A stretch of 64,000 nucleotides of DNA from Bufo bufo (lineage: Eukaryota > Chordata > Amphibia > Anura > Bufonidae), in NCBI RefSeq assembly GCF_905171765.1, contig NC_053389.1, positions 400,630,645 through 400,694,644 on the forward strand, given 5' to 3'. This document shows positions 32,591-43,382 of this stretch, piece by piece. The notes beneath the pieces are model-generated. The model did not search any database and was not told the DNA's origin. It saw only the letters and a program-made list of their open reading frames with translations. A program made the position numbers and the translations under genes. Each line of letters begins with the position of its first letter. Position 1 is the stretch's first letter.

Positions 32591-33886
32591 ACTGAAGGGA
32601 ATGGCGCCACAGGTACCTGTACCTACACAATGGACGGAGCTGGTAAATGCAGCTATCCTCCACTGAAGGGAATGGCGCCACAGGTACCTGAACCTACACA
32701 AGGGACGGAGCTGGTAAATGCAGCTATCCTCCACTGAAGTGAATGGCGCCACAGGTACCTGTACCTACACAAGGGACGGAGCTGGTAAATGCAGCTATCC
32801 TCCACTGAAGTCAATGGCGCTACAGGTACCTGTACCTACACAAGGGATGGAGCTGGTAAATGCAGCTATCCTCCACTGAAGGGAATGGCACTACAGGTAC
32901 CTGTACCTACACAAGGGACGGAGCTGGTAAATGCAGCTATCCTCCACTGAAGGGAATGGCACTACAGGTACCTGTACCTACACAAGGGACGGAGCTGGTA
33001 AATGCAGCTATCCTCCACTGAAGTCAATGGCGCTACAGGTACCTGTACCTACACAAGGGATGGAGCTGGTAAATGCAGCTATCCTCCACTGAAGGGAATG
33101 GCACTACAGGTACCTGTACCTACACAAGGGATGGAGCTGGTAAATGCAGCTATCCTCCACTGAAGGGAATGGCACTACAGGTACCTGTACCTACACAAGG
33201 GACGGAGCTGGTAAATGCAGCTATCCTCCACTGAAGGGAATGGCACTACAGGTACCTGTACCTACACAAGGGACGGAGCTGGTAAATGCAGCTATCCTCC
33301 ACTGAAGTCAATGGCGCTACAGGTACCTGTACCTACACAAGGGATGGAGCTGGTAAATGCAGCTATCCTCCACTGAAGGGAATGGCACTACAGGTACCTG
33401 TACCTACACAAGGGACGGAGCTGGTAAATGCAGCTATCCTCCACTGAAGGGAATGGCACTACAGGTACCTGTACCTACACAAGGGACGGAGCTGGTAAAT
33501 GCAGCTATCCTCCACTGAAGTGAATGGCACTACAGGTACCTGTACCTACACAAGGGACGGAGCTGGTAAATGCAGCTATCCTCCACTGAAGGGAATGGCA
33601 CTACAGGTACCTGTACCTACACAAGGGACGGAGCTGGTAAATGCAGCTATCCTCCACTGAAGGGAATGGCACTACAGGTACCTGTACCTACACAAGGGAT
33701 GGAGCTGGTAAATGCAGCTATCCTCCACTGAAGGGAATGGCACTACAGGTACCTGTACCTACACAAGGGACGGAGCTGGTAAATGCAGCTATCCTCCACT
33801 GAAGGGAATGGCACTACAGGTACCTGTACCTACACAAGGGACGGAGCTGGTAAATGCAGCTATCCTCCACTGAAGTGAATGGTTGC
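32591..33886 (+). repeat. 71-bp satellite, 18 copies (YIPF5 intron 1)
   Basis: ACTGAAG recurs at exact 71-bp steps from 32591 to 33869. Each unit includes TACAGGTACCTGTACCTACA, GGAGCTGGTAAATGCAGC and TATCCTCCACTGAAG. Variants combine GGCGC with GATGG, or GGCAC with GACGG. The GTCAATGGCGC variant recurs at 32808, 33021 and 33305, spaced three then four units, which suggests higher-order duplication. Confidence 0.95.
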
Positions 33887-34603
33887 TAGGTGATGATGTT
33901 AGTAAATTGATAAGTCAATTTACTGTATTATTTTCCCATATAACATAGTTATAAGGGGAAAAAATAGCATTCTTAATACAGAATTCTTACTAAAATGTGG
34001 ATTGAGGGGTTAAAAAAAAATTAAATTAACTCCCCTCATGCTGATGTTCGCGCAGCCGGCATTGTCTTCTTTCAGGACCTTTGATGACGTAATCACGTGG
34101 TTAGTGTGGCGATGTCAGCACAGGTCCTGCTGAATAAGGATAGAAGATTCTACCTTCATTCAGCAGGACCTGCGCCAACGTCACAGCACTAACCACGTGG
34201 TGAGCGCGATTACATCAAAGGTCCTTTGGCAGGTCCTGAAAGAAGACGATGCCGGCTGTGCGAACATCAGGAGGAGGGGAGTTAATTTTATTTATTTTTT
34301 AACCCCTCAATCCACATTTTAGTAAGAATTCTGTATTCAGAATGCTATTATTTTCCCTTATAACCATGTTATAAGGGAAAATAATAAAATCTACTGAATA
34401 CCTAACCCAAACTTCAGTGAAGAAGTCCGGGTTCAGGTCTTGGTACCACATTCAGTTTTTTCTGACGCGCTTGCAAAACGGATTAGACTCACACGGAAAA
34501 AACTGAGCATCGGAACGCAAATCGCAGACAAAACTGAGTGAAATTGTGCGGTTTTCCTACAATGCACGTGCGATAAATCCAGGACGCCAGTGTGAATCAG
34601 GCC
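33887..34603. mobile_element. Palindromic Harbinger-like MITE, copy B (intron 1)
   Basis: Inverse arms carry TTATAAGG-GAAAATAATA, ACAGAATTCTTACTAAAATG (33980) and its inverse near 34310, and GGACCTTTGATGACG near the centre on both sides. The right end is GTGTGAATCAGGCC. The left end is replaced by the 71-bp satellite. Same family as 24690 and 54620. Confidence 0.7.
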
Positions 34604-34849
34604 AAATACTGCAGTAGATCTCCACAATACAGAGCTGTACCGCTCAGGACAGAAAGCTGGGTGACAACTCCCCCCACAGTGTAATCGCTGCCATCTGTGG
34701 TTGTCACCCAGCATCTGCTCTATATAAACCCGCAGAAATATCGGTGGGGGAGTCGCCAGAGAAACATGCCCGCACTGTCATTTCCCAGCCGAGAGCACAG
34801 ACAATCCAAAGTGCACGGCCACTCATCCCACCGACCACAGGCCTCTCAC

Positions 34850-34950
34850 CTCCCCGCCGCTATCCCGGCTGCACAATCCCGTTGCTACGTGTCAGATTCA
34901 AACCGGAAATGGCTAAATACTATATCCGGTTACGACCTTCTGACTTCACA
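34850..34950 (-). other. YIPF5: Predicted YIPF5 non-coding exon 1
   Basis: On the minus strand a GC-rich stretch (GCGGCGGGGAG) ends in a good splice donor GTGAGA at 34849-34844. It lies downstream of an E-box and ETS-rich promoter and 2.5 kb upstream of the exon 2 acceptor. There is no transcript evidence. The 5' boundary is approximate. Confidence 0.55.
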
Positions 34951-34990
34951 ACATCACGTGACACTCCTAGATCACGTGGATCGGAAACAG
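34895..34990 (-). promoter_or_regulatory. YIPF5: Probable YIPF5 promoter with paired TCACGTG boxes
   Basis: Two CACGTG E-boxes are at 34955-34960 and 34973-34978, 18 bp apart, each preceded on the plus strand by AT. Two GGAA/TTCC ETS-type sites (ACCGGAAAT at about 34902; ATCCGGTT at about 34924) lie next to them. No TATA box is evident at the expected place. CACGTG with these flanks fits USF or TFEB/TFE3-type factors, which control many secretory and lysosomal genes. Confidence 0.5.
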
Positions 34991-35109
34991 AAGAGACGTA
35001 CGCTTTTTCCAAGATTGTGAAGTTTTTTTTTTCCAAATGTAGTGAACTTAAAAAAAACGGCAACATAGTAGAAGTAGGCGGAACCCCACTAATATACCTA
35101 TTCTGAACT

Positions 35110-36045
35110 GTGAGGGACTGTACACTGAGAATCTGGGAGACAGCTGTGTCTGGTTGTATATAGGGTGCTGGGTGGTGTCTGTGGGTTGTATACTGAGGGA
35201 GGGGATATCTGGCTGGGGGGGCCTGGGCGGGAGTGTTCACTGAGATGGTGGTGGGCTGTGTGGATGCAGGGGGTATCTGGTTGTATGGGGAGGGCTGTGT
35301 TTGATTGTATGCTGGAATGGGAGGCTGTGTAGTAGGGTGGTGTCTGGGTTGTATACTGAGATGGTGGATGCTGAGGGAGGGGATATCTGGCTGATTGCAT
35401 TTTATGCTGAGACTGGAGGTCTGTGTTCTAGGTAGGTGTATGTATGGGTTGTATATGGGGGGCTGTGAGGGAGTGTTCACTGAGATGGTGGTGGGCTGTG
35501 TGGATATCTGGTTGTATGGGGAGGGCTGTGTTTGATTGTATGCTGGAATGGGAGGCTGTGTAGTAGGGTGGTGTCTGGGTTGTATGTGAGGGGGACTGTG
35601 TGGGATTGTACACAAAGATGGTGGTTATGGGTGAGGGATGGGGTATCTGGTTGTATGGGGGGGGGGGGGGGGCTGTGTTCTAAGGAAGTGTCTGGGTTGT
35701 ATATGGGGGGAGGGGCTGTGCTGTATTGTATGCTCCGAGGGGTGGCTATGTAGTAGGGTGATGTCTGTAGGTTGTATGTGAGGGATTGTACACTGAGATG
35801 GTAGGGGGGTAGTTGTGGATGCTGACTGACGGGGTATCTGGTTGTATAGGGGGTCTGAGTTGCATTTTATGCTGTGACGGAGGTGTCTGGGTTGTATATG
35901 GGGGGGCTGTGTTGGATTGTATGCTGAGATGAGGGGTTGTGTTGGAGGGTGCTCACTGTGGGTTTTATGTGAAGGGGGCTGTGTGGAATTGTACACTGAG
36001 ATGGGGGGGGGGCTGTGTGAGATTGTATGTTGTTGGCAATGTGTG
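35110..36045. repeat. G/T-rich degenerate minisatellite
   Basis: Repeated words GTGTCTGGGTTGTAT, GGCTGTGT, CACTGAGATGG and GTATCTGGTTGTATGG recur throughout. A longer block (from GGGAGTGTTCACTGAGATGG at 35228) repeats 241 bp later at 35469. The plus strand is strongly G/T-rich, with a 14-base G run at 35658. Frames on both strands are artefacts. Confidence 0.8.
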
Positions 36046-36440
36046 TAAAGGCTGTGTTACATAGGCAGATTTAACAGACGATAAGAAAGGAATCACCTAC
36101 TTGCTTCCTGAGGAGACCACTGCTATTACATGCAGCCATCTTGTCCACAGGATGGGGAGGAGCGGTCGCTGTACCATCGATTGTCTCCATGCGGTACAGT
36201 TATTTGCCAGCGGCAGATTGTAATTAGCACGATCCGCCGTTTGCTTGTTCATCGGTTAATAACCAGCAGTATTACACTGTGTTGATGATATAGGAATGTT
36301 CGGATGACTTCAGACCAAAGGTCGTAATAATGCCTGTTCAGGCTGTTTTACTGTGTACCAAAACGCCGTAGACATTTCCATGCCATTCATCACCGCAGGG
36401 CGCTCTGAACGGCATGGAAGTGCATCAATGCTGCTTGTGC
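36046..36440. other. Upstream intergenic stretch
   Basis: No gene is seen. A block beginning GGCTGTGTTACATAGGCAGA (36050) looks like a MITE end. TGCCATTCATCACCGCAGGG and GAACGGCATGGAAGTGCATC near 36380-36425 form a short inverted repeat. Confidence 0.4.
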
Positions 36441-36454
36441 CTGCAATAAGGAGC

Positions 36455-36635
36455 TTTGTTATTGGTTAGTTTGGGCGGTACAGTGTCCTGCAGCAGAGAA
36501 AGCTGGCGGGAGCTGTAAGGAGGAGGGTTGCTATAGTAAGGATAGCCGGGCACGCTTCCCAAGGACCCCGTCAAATATGGCAGCGGTGGAGCTGAAGACT
36601 ACATCCCAGACATCAAGATGGAGGCGCAGAACAAG
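36455..36635 (+). promoter_or_regulatory. Candidate promoter and first exon of an unidentified plus-strand gene
   Basis: An inverted CCAAT box (ATTGG, 36461-36465) and a GC box (GGGCGG, 36473-36478) precede a purine-rich leader. Two YY1-like start contexts follow: AAATATGGCAGCGG (ATG 36577) and CAAGATGGAGGCG (ATG 36618). A possible donor AAG/GTGACA is at 36635/36636. ATG 36618 would give MEAQNK before the splice; ATG 36577 is in another frame. I do not recognise the protein and no downstream exon was found in the window. Confidence 0.4.
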
Positions 36636-36688
36636 GTGACAGCAGTGTGTAATCTATCGATGTATGTGGTGCAGTGTGTGATGATCAC

Positions 36689-36845
36689 ACACTGCACCCC
36701 ATACACCTCGTACATCACACGCTGCACCCCATACACCTCGTACATCACACGCTGCACCCCATACACCTCGTACATCACACGCTGCACCCCATACACCTCG
36801 TACATCACACGCTGCACCCCATACACCTCGTACATCACACGCTGC
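36689..36845 (+). repeat. 30-bp minisatellite, five copies
   Basis: GCTGCACCCCATACACCTCG + TACATCACAC is repeated five times with the first unit slightly different. A 30-bp unit preserves frame and gives false repeated ORFs on both strands. Confidence 0.92.
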
Positions 36846-36849
36846 ACTG

Positions 36850-37299
36850 ATATGTGTGTGATGCATGTAGTGAATGCAGGCTATTAAAGCCAATTGGTAA
36901 AGTACAGGGAGGATCCGCCATATTAGACTGGACTTTATCCCTTCACTATAATTATCTCATGTTATTTAGACCACTAACGGTTTCCTGCACGCTCACCTCT
37001 TAGGGCATGCCCAAACCACTGCAATTTATTTCTGTTCTGCTCCATTAGATGAGCAGAACAACAAAAATAACAGAAGTTCTGGATGGGACACATAAGGGTG
37101 GGCTTTTGTCAACATACACAAAAAACGTATACATTATCGGATACCTCAGATGCCGTACTGTGGCATCCATCACCATGGAGTTCCATTGTAAAAAAGGAAA
37201 ATATAGTTATTTTTGTAGGACTCTGCAGGATTGGAAAGCGTAGTATACCACTGTTGCAGTTTGCAGTTTTCCATTCTGAAAAAAAAGTATAGGCTAAAG
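36850..37299. other. No gene seen
   Basis: Unique-looking sequence between the 30-bp repeat and the next Tc1 element. It contains a short inverted TTCTGTTCTGC/GCAGAACA pair near 37031. Confidence 0.4.
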
Positions 37300-37301
37300 T
37301 A

Positions 37302-38809
37302 CAGTCCTGATCAAAAGTTTAGGACCACTTGAAAAATGGCAAAAAATCATATTTAGCATGGCTGGATCTTAACAAGGTTCCAAGTAGAGCTTCAACATGC
37401 AACATTTTTTGAGCATTCAATTAATTGAAAATAACGATTAAACTGAAACAGGCTGTTTTTCAGCTGATCAAAAGTTTAGGACCATACGTCCAAAAAAAAA
37501 CTAAACCCCCCCCCAAAACAGAAATCCAACTTCCAAACATGAACTCAGTACTGAGTAGCTCCGCCGTTATTGTTGATAACTTCAAAAATTCGTTTCGGCA
37601 TGCTTGATGCAAGCGTTTCCATGAGGTGAGTGGGAACATTTCTCCAAGTGGTTAAGACGGTCATCTACTGTCTGGAACTGTTGTCCATTTTTGTAAACTT
37701 CCCTTGCCATCCGTCCCCAAAGGTTCTTAATTGGATTTAGATCAGGGGAACACGCAGGATGGGCCAAAAGAGTGATGTTGTTCTCCTGGAAGAAGTCCCT
37801 TGTCCTGCGGGCATTGTGTACTGTAGCGTTGTCCTGTTGAAAAACCCAGTCGTTACCACACAGACGAGGGCCCTCAGTCATGAGGAATGCTCTCTGCAAC
37901 ATCTGGACATAGCCAGCGGCCGTTTGACGCCCCTGCACTTCCTGAAGCTCCATTGTTCCACTGAAGGAAAAAGCACCACAGACCATTATGGCGCCCCCTC
38001 CACTGTGGCGCGTAGAAAACGTCTCAGGTGGAATCTGCTTGTCATGCCAGTAACGTTGGAAACCATCAAGGTTAAATTTTTTCTCATCAGAGAATAAAAC
38101 ATTCTTCCACCTTTGAATGTCCCATGTTTGGTGCTCTCTTGCAAAGTCCAAACGAGCAGTTCTGTGGCGTTCAAGGAGATGTGGTCTTTGAAGAAGTTTT
38201 TAGTTTTTGAAGCCCTTCAGTCTCAGATGCCGTCTGATGGTTATGGGGCTGCAGTCAGCACCGGTAAGGGCCTTAATTTGGGTCGAGGATTGTCCAGTGT
38301 CTTGACGGACAGCCAATTGGATTCTCCGGCTCAGTGCTGATGACATTTTTTTGGGGTTTTCCACTTGACTTTTTTGTTCTATAACCCTCAAGATCATTTA
38401 AGAAATTCCAAATGACTGTCCTACTGCGTCCCACCTCAGCAGCAATGGTGCGCTGTGAGAGACCCTGCTTATGCAGTTCAACAACCCGACCACGTTCAAA
38501 AAGGGAGAGTTTTTGCCTTTGCCATCACAACGTGTGACTACCTGACAGAAAATGACAATGAATCCACAACTTTGCACAGATTTGGCCTTTTAAGGGCATG
38601 TGGTCCTAAACTTTGGATCAGCTGAAAAACAGCCTGTTTCAGTTTAATCGTTATTTTCAATTAATTGAATGCTCAAAAAATGTTTTGTCTCACTCCCATT
38701 TCTTCTTGTTGCATGTTGAAGCTCTACTTGAAACCTTGTTAAGATCCAGCCATGCTAAATAGGATTTTTTGCCATTTTACAAGTGGACTTAAACTTTTTA
38801 TCAGGACTG
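37302..38809 (-). mobile_element. Tc1-like transposon (second family), complete ends
   Basis: The ends CAGTCCTGATCAAAAGTTTA and the inverse ATCAGGACTG are each flanked by TA (37300-37301 and 38810-38811). A second conserved block (CAGGCTGTTTTTCAGCTGAT) repeats at each end about 150 bp inside, an IR/DR-type arrangement. The 1.5-kb length and a single transposase on the minus strand are typical. Confidence 0.9.
37582..38525 (-). pseudogene. Tc1 transposase (second family), catalytic Glu replaced
   Basis: The N-terminal start is near 38525. DNA-binding motifs (ERGRVVELHKQG near 38490; SALSRRIQLAVRQDTG near 38300) lie in different frames from the core. The core 37582-38151 shows [12 protein letters not shown] with the first Asp and [12 protein letters not shown] with the second. 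[14 protein letters not shown] follows, where the third catalytic residue should be Glu (NPIENLW) but is Lys. Spacing between second and third positions is 34. By family knowledge this substitution abolishes cutting. Compared with the copy at 59 kb the core is otherwise intact. Confidence 0.88.
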
Positions 38810-38811
38810 TA

Positions 38812-39475
38812 TATATATTATTTTTACACTATGGTGCTATATGTTGATGGATGCCACAGTATGGCATCTGTCTGAGGCACCTGTTAACATATATACATTT
38901 GTGGGCGTACATTAAATGTATGACAAAAATGTGATGTGAGCCCGTCCTAACTGACAGGGAAGAAGCTGAACAGACCCTGCCGACTATGATGGAGTCCGTT
39001 CAGTTTCTGTTCAGACAAAAAAGTGCTACATATAAGTTTTTTTTTGTCTGTGATGGAAAAATGAATCCAGCCAGCAGTGGAGGCAATGTGGACAATCACA
39101 ATACATTAGTAAGTGGATTATATTAACTTTATCTACATGATGAATTCCATGTGCTGAAGTGAGAGGACCCATTTAACTGGGTGAGAAGCAGGCTAGGTCA
39201 GGATTTGGGGGGTACCATCTCTCTTTATGGAGAGTATAGTTTAGGTACGTTTAAAATGGTGTACTACTAGTTAGGATTCTGTAGGTGCACTGGGGCAACA
39301 TGGTTTAGCACTGGCACGGTATGCTGGAGGGACATAGAGGATGATGGTTACATAATATTGCTACTCCTCTGTAGCTGATTAGAAATCACTGACATGGGCA
39401 AGATTACGTTGGTTATTGGGGCTGAATTGTGTTTTTATTTTATTTAGCCTTCTTTATAGAAAATCATTCTTATTC
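38812..39475. other. No gene seen
   Basis: Intergenic DNA with no open frame of interest, no clear inverted repeat and no tandem repeat. Confidence 0.4.
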
Positions 39476-40852
39476 ATTTAACAGTTTCGCTACCAGTGCC
39501 ATACATGTACGGTACTGGTGCAGCTTGTAAACATGGCGCCTGCTGCCGGTGCCATAGCCGGTCGGTCTCTGCTGTTTCGAAAAGCAGAGGCCCGCAGCTA
39601 ATATCTGCAACTGCCAATGATGCCGCTCGTGGACATTACAGCCTTTAGATGCTGGGATGAAATGTGATCACAGGATCAAAAGGGTGAAAAACACAGAAGC
39701 GTGTGCTTTCAGGTTAAGACCGGCATCCCCGTGCGGCGATCATTAATTCTAGTAGACTGGTTCTTTCTGAAGAGACCTAGCGTAGTAGAGTACAGTTCCT
39801 ATGTTGGCCAGCAGGTGGCAGGCCAACTTAGATCAGCTAGCCATGTTGAAAAAAAGCAAAGTAGTGGACATTTTAACCAACTAAAAGGGCTACAAATATT
39901 ATTTTTTTAAAGTTACATTTAAATCCACCACTTTTGCTTACAATAAAATATATAAATAATAAAAAAAATATAAACATCATGGGCATCACCACTTCCAAAA
40001 ATACCTGTACTATTAAAATACGCCATATTAAAAAAATACTTTTTTCTGTTATAAAAAATATCAAAATTGCTGATTCACCTTTTTTCATCACTTCTTACCC
40101 CCAAAAAAACTAATAAAATGTCATAGTGAAAGTCACACACTCCAAAATGGTAAAAATAAAAACTACAGATTGTCCCACAAAAAGTGAGTAGAAATTACCA
40201 AAAAAAAAGTTATGGGGGTCAGAATATGGTGATGTCCATTTTTTAAAATTTATTTAGTATTTAAACATATAAAACCTATACATATGTGGTATTGTAATCG
40301 TACTGACCCAGAGAATCAAGGGCATAGGTCACGTTTGCCGCAAAGGGAACGCCGTAGGGACAAAACCTGTAAAACTGAGGAAGAATTGCTTTTATTTACA
40401 ATTCCACCCCATTTGGAATTTTTTTTTTTCTGCTTCCTACTATATCGTAGGCCATATTAAATGGTGGCATTGTACAACTTTGTCCTGCAAAAAACAAGCC
40501 TTCATATGGATATGTGAACGGAAAAGTAAAAGTTATGGCTCCAGGAAGATGGAAGAAAAATGAAAATGTAAAAACGAAAAAGCCTCGTTAAGGATTCAGT
40601 GATGATGTATAATTTTTTATTTTTTTTGTGATGGTTGTTAATTCAGTGTTCACACCATCCTGCCTGGCCCTGTCAAACAGCGTCATAAGGGAGAATGGAG
40701 CCTCTAGGATTAGGGTCGACACCCCCATTGCGCCTAGTGGCTTATTTGTATAAAATATGAGTTCATTTTTCACAAAAACGGAGGCACACAGAAAGAAGGG
40801 GCCAACTGTCAGCTGCCAGTTTTAATAACTATGTTCCTGATGATAGAAGCCT
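39476..40852. repeat. Long frog-type interspersed repeat (decayed)
   Basis: It starts with CCAGTGCCATACATGTACGG and later has AAACCTGTAAAACTG, then the block GCAAAAAACAAGCCTTCATATGG followed by AAAAGTTATGGCTC. I associate these blocks with a repeat abundant in frogs. No coding is present. A CTCF-like site lies inside at 39808. Confidence 0.5.
39808..39821 (+). promoter_or_regulatory. CTCF-like motif 1
   Basis: CCAGCAGGTGGCAG fits all 14 positions of the CTCF core CCASYAGRKGGCRS. Same orientation as the copy at 41768. Confidence 0.4.
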
Positions 40853-41222
40853 TTTAACCCCTTAAGGACCCTTGCATCTGGAATAGCTGCACTGATTAAT
40901 ATTATTTTTTTTCATTTGCAGTTGTTTCAGATCCCTAAACCACCCTCCGTTCCTGTCCCCTCCCTTCCCCCGTCCTTTTTTTTTTTTTTACGGACGGCAT
41001 TTGGTCCATGCGTTTTTTTTTCTTTACAATTTTCCAGCTCTGCATCGCTTTCTGATCAGCACCTGGGGATTATTCTTTGCTTTTTATTTTTTCGCATCTG
41101 TGTTAATTTATTTATTTTTTGCTAATTTTTCATTTTTTTGGTTCAAAAAGAAGGAATTGGAGTTAGGGCTTTATATAAATATATATATATAGAGTTCTAT
41201 ATTTATATAGATATGTTAAATT

Positions 41223-41600
41223 TTAGCCAATGTTCACTTTTTTAACACTGCAGTGAATTTTTATACTACAGTTTTTGCACACACCATCTGTGTGCGTGCG
41301 TGCTGCTGAGCACCGATCAGTAGTTGTTTTTTTTTGCGTCAAAAAAGACCTGCAGTTAGTGGTAGTTAGTTTTATATATATACCCGGTATGTATATATAC
41401 ATATATATTTCATTTAGTGTCAGTTTAGAATTTTGCACAAATGCTCCATCTGTGTACATGCATTTTGCAACCACTGAGCACCGATCAGGGATCGTGTCTG
41501 CGCTCAGTTTGTACTTCAATTTTTTTTTTTTACAATTTTTTTTTTTTTTCTTCTGAATTAAATTCAAATTTATTACAAGCCCCTTCACGTGTGTAAACAC
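41223..41600. repeat. Two diverged ~150-bp direct repeats
   Basis: TTTGCACA-A-CATCTGTGT then CTGAGCACCGATCAG occurs at 41273-41320 and again at 41432-41490. Short TATATA tracts separate them. This may be the 5' untranslated region of the piggyBac-like element. There is no coding. Confidence 0.45.
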
Positions 41601-41639
41601 AACATACATATGTAACATACTGAAGTATGTCACTAAACT

Positions 41640-42590
41640 TTTGTTCCCCTGCTTCATAATGTCAAGTATATGCATAATGTCATCTGGTATAAGTTTGCAT
41701 CATTTTCCCCATAATGTGCATTTTCCAGGTCTGTTGCATTGTATTTATGCTGTAATATCCATGTACACCAGCAGGTGGCAGCAGTATGTAGCAGAACCAA
41801 GCCAGTTAGTATACCTAGAATGGAATATACCATTCCAGGCTAGCTTCCCCCTATCTGAGAAGGAATGGAATGTTCCCAGATCCTACTTCAGAGGGAGGAT
41901 AGAAAGTTCTAGGCAGTATACCAGCCACCCCCTGTTGGGGTAGGCTGTGTGAATAGGAGCTCCCAGAAACAGGGATCCCAACCAAGGATTCAGGCCTAAC
42001 CTGAGGCCCAAAGCAACCTTCCCAGCCTGAGTTCCTTACCTCAGCTGGATGACAAAGAAAGCAGCCATTTTCAGAACTACAGATCTCAAGGAAGAAACCA
42101 CCATTCCCTGCGAGCAGTCCAGTAAGTACAGATTCCAAATACAAGGAGAAGATAAGTACCTCCATAGTTAGTCAGGCCCAAACTAAGTAGACCTCAGACA
42201 GAGCAGAAGACAGAAACCTGCCAGATTCTTAAAGGCGTATGTTCAGATGCAGAATATAGATATAATTCCTGCCACATATTGCCAATACCTGCTGGGACCT
42301 AAAGACTATTGCTGTAACATTGTATGGATCTAAAGCTGCCTCTTATAACATCAAGTAAAGACAAGTTGGACCCTATTCTCTGTGTGGAATTCAATCATTC
42401 CTCTATTACTCCTATTTACAACACTCAATTTTGTTGCATGTAAGCCAGGATACAGGAGTCCAGCCGTACTGCAGGTAGGAGACACCGTTGACACAATACA
42501 GAGACAATCTCCCCCTCTGGCATTCCTAACCTAGTACATGAGCTCATACGATCGCATTCCTAACCTAGTACATGAGCTCATACGATCTTA
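41640..42590. repeat. Unclassified, possibly LTR-like, repeat
   Basis: This is a ~0.9-kb block without coding. It carries a CTCF-like motif near its left part, ends in splice-poor T/A-rich sequence, and contains a 34-bp tandem duplication (GCATTCCTAACCTAGTACAT... at about 42521 and 42555). An LTR is possible, but no second copy or clear TG...CA boundary is visible. Confidence 0.3.
41768..41781 (+). promoter_or_regulatory. CTCF-like motif 2
   Basis: CCAGCAGGTGGCAG again matches the CTCF core at every position. It is in the same orientation as the site at 39808, 1,960 bp away. Confidence 0.4.
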
Positions 42591-43382
42591 AAGGGCCCTT
42601 TTACAGTACCTGCACAAGCTGCAACTGGCGTCACAAACTTAGTTACACCTAAATCTGACCCACTGCATAGCAGCCCCAATGACCCAGTGTTCTGCTCATT
42701 GCACATACCCCTCACACAAAATAAAGGTTTATACACTTCACACCCCAATAAAATAAAAATGGCCCGTCCATCCCAACAAGTACAGTTGCAAGAAAAAGTA
42801 TGTGAACCCTTTGGAATGATATGGATTTCTGCACAAATTGGTTATAAAATGTGATCTGATCTTTATCTAAGTCACAACAATAGACAATCACAGTCTGCTT
42901 AAACTAATAACACACAAATAATTAAAATGTTACCATGTTTTTATTGAACACACCATGTAAACATTCACAGTGCAGGTGGAAAAAGTATGTGAACCCTTGG
43001 ATTTAATAACTGGTTGAACCTCCTTTGGCAGCAATAACTTCAGCCAAACGTTTCCTATAGTTGCAGATCAGACGTGCACAACGGTCAGGAGTAATTCTTG
43101 ACCATTCCTCTTTACAGAACTGTTTCAGTTCAGCAATATTCTTGGGATGTCTGGTGTGAATCGCTTTCTTGAGGTCATGCCACAGCATCTCAATCGGGTT
43201 GAGGTCAGGACTCTGACTGGGCCACTCCAGAAGGCGTATATTCTTCTGTTTAAGCCATTCTGTTGTTGATTTACTTCTATGCTTTGGGTCGTTGTCCTGT
43301 TGCAACACCCATCTTCTGTTGAGCTTCAGCTGGTGGACAGATGGCCTTAACTCCTTAAGGACACAGCCTTATTTCACCTTAA

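Noticed and set aside
34920..35996. Long minus-strand frames rich in Pro, Thr, Gln and His
   Set aside because: They are translations of the G/T minisatellite; there is no domain and no splice context.
36599..36893. Repeated QRVMYEVYGV-type frame
   Set aside because: Product of a 30-bp repeat, which preserves frame.
41223..41675. 150-codon minus frame
   Set aside because: Covers T-rich and TATA tracts and two diverged direct repeats; composition is low-complexity and no domain is visible.
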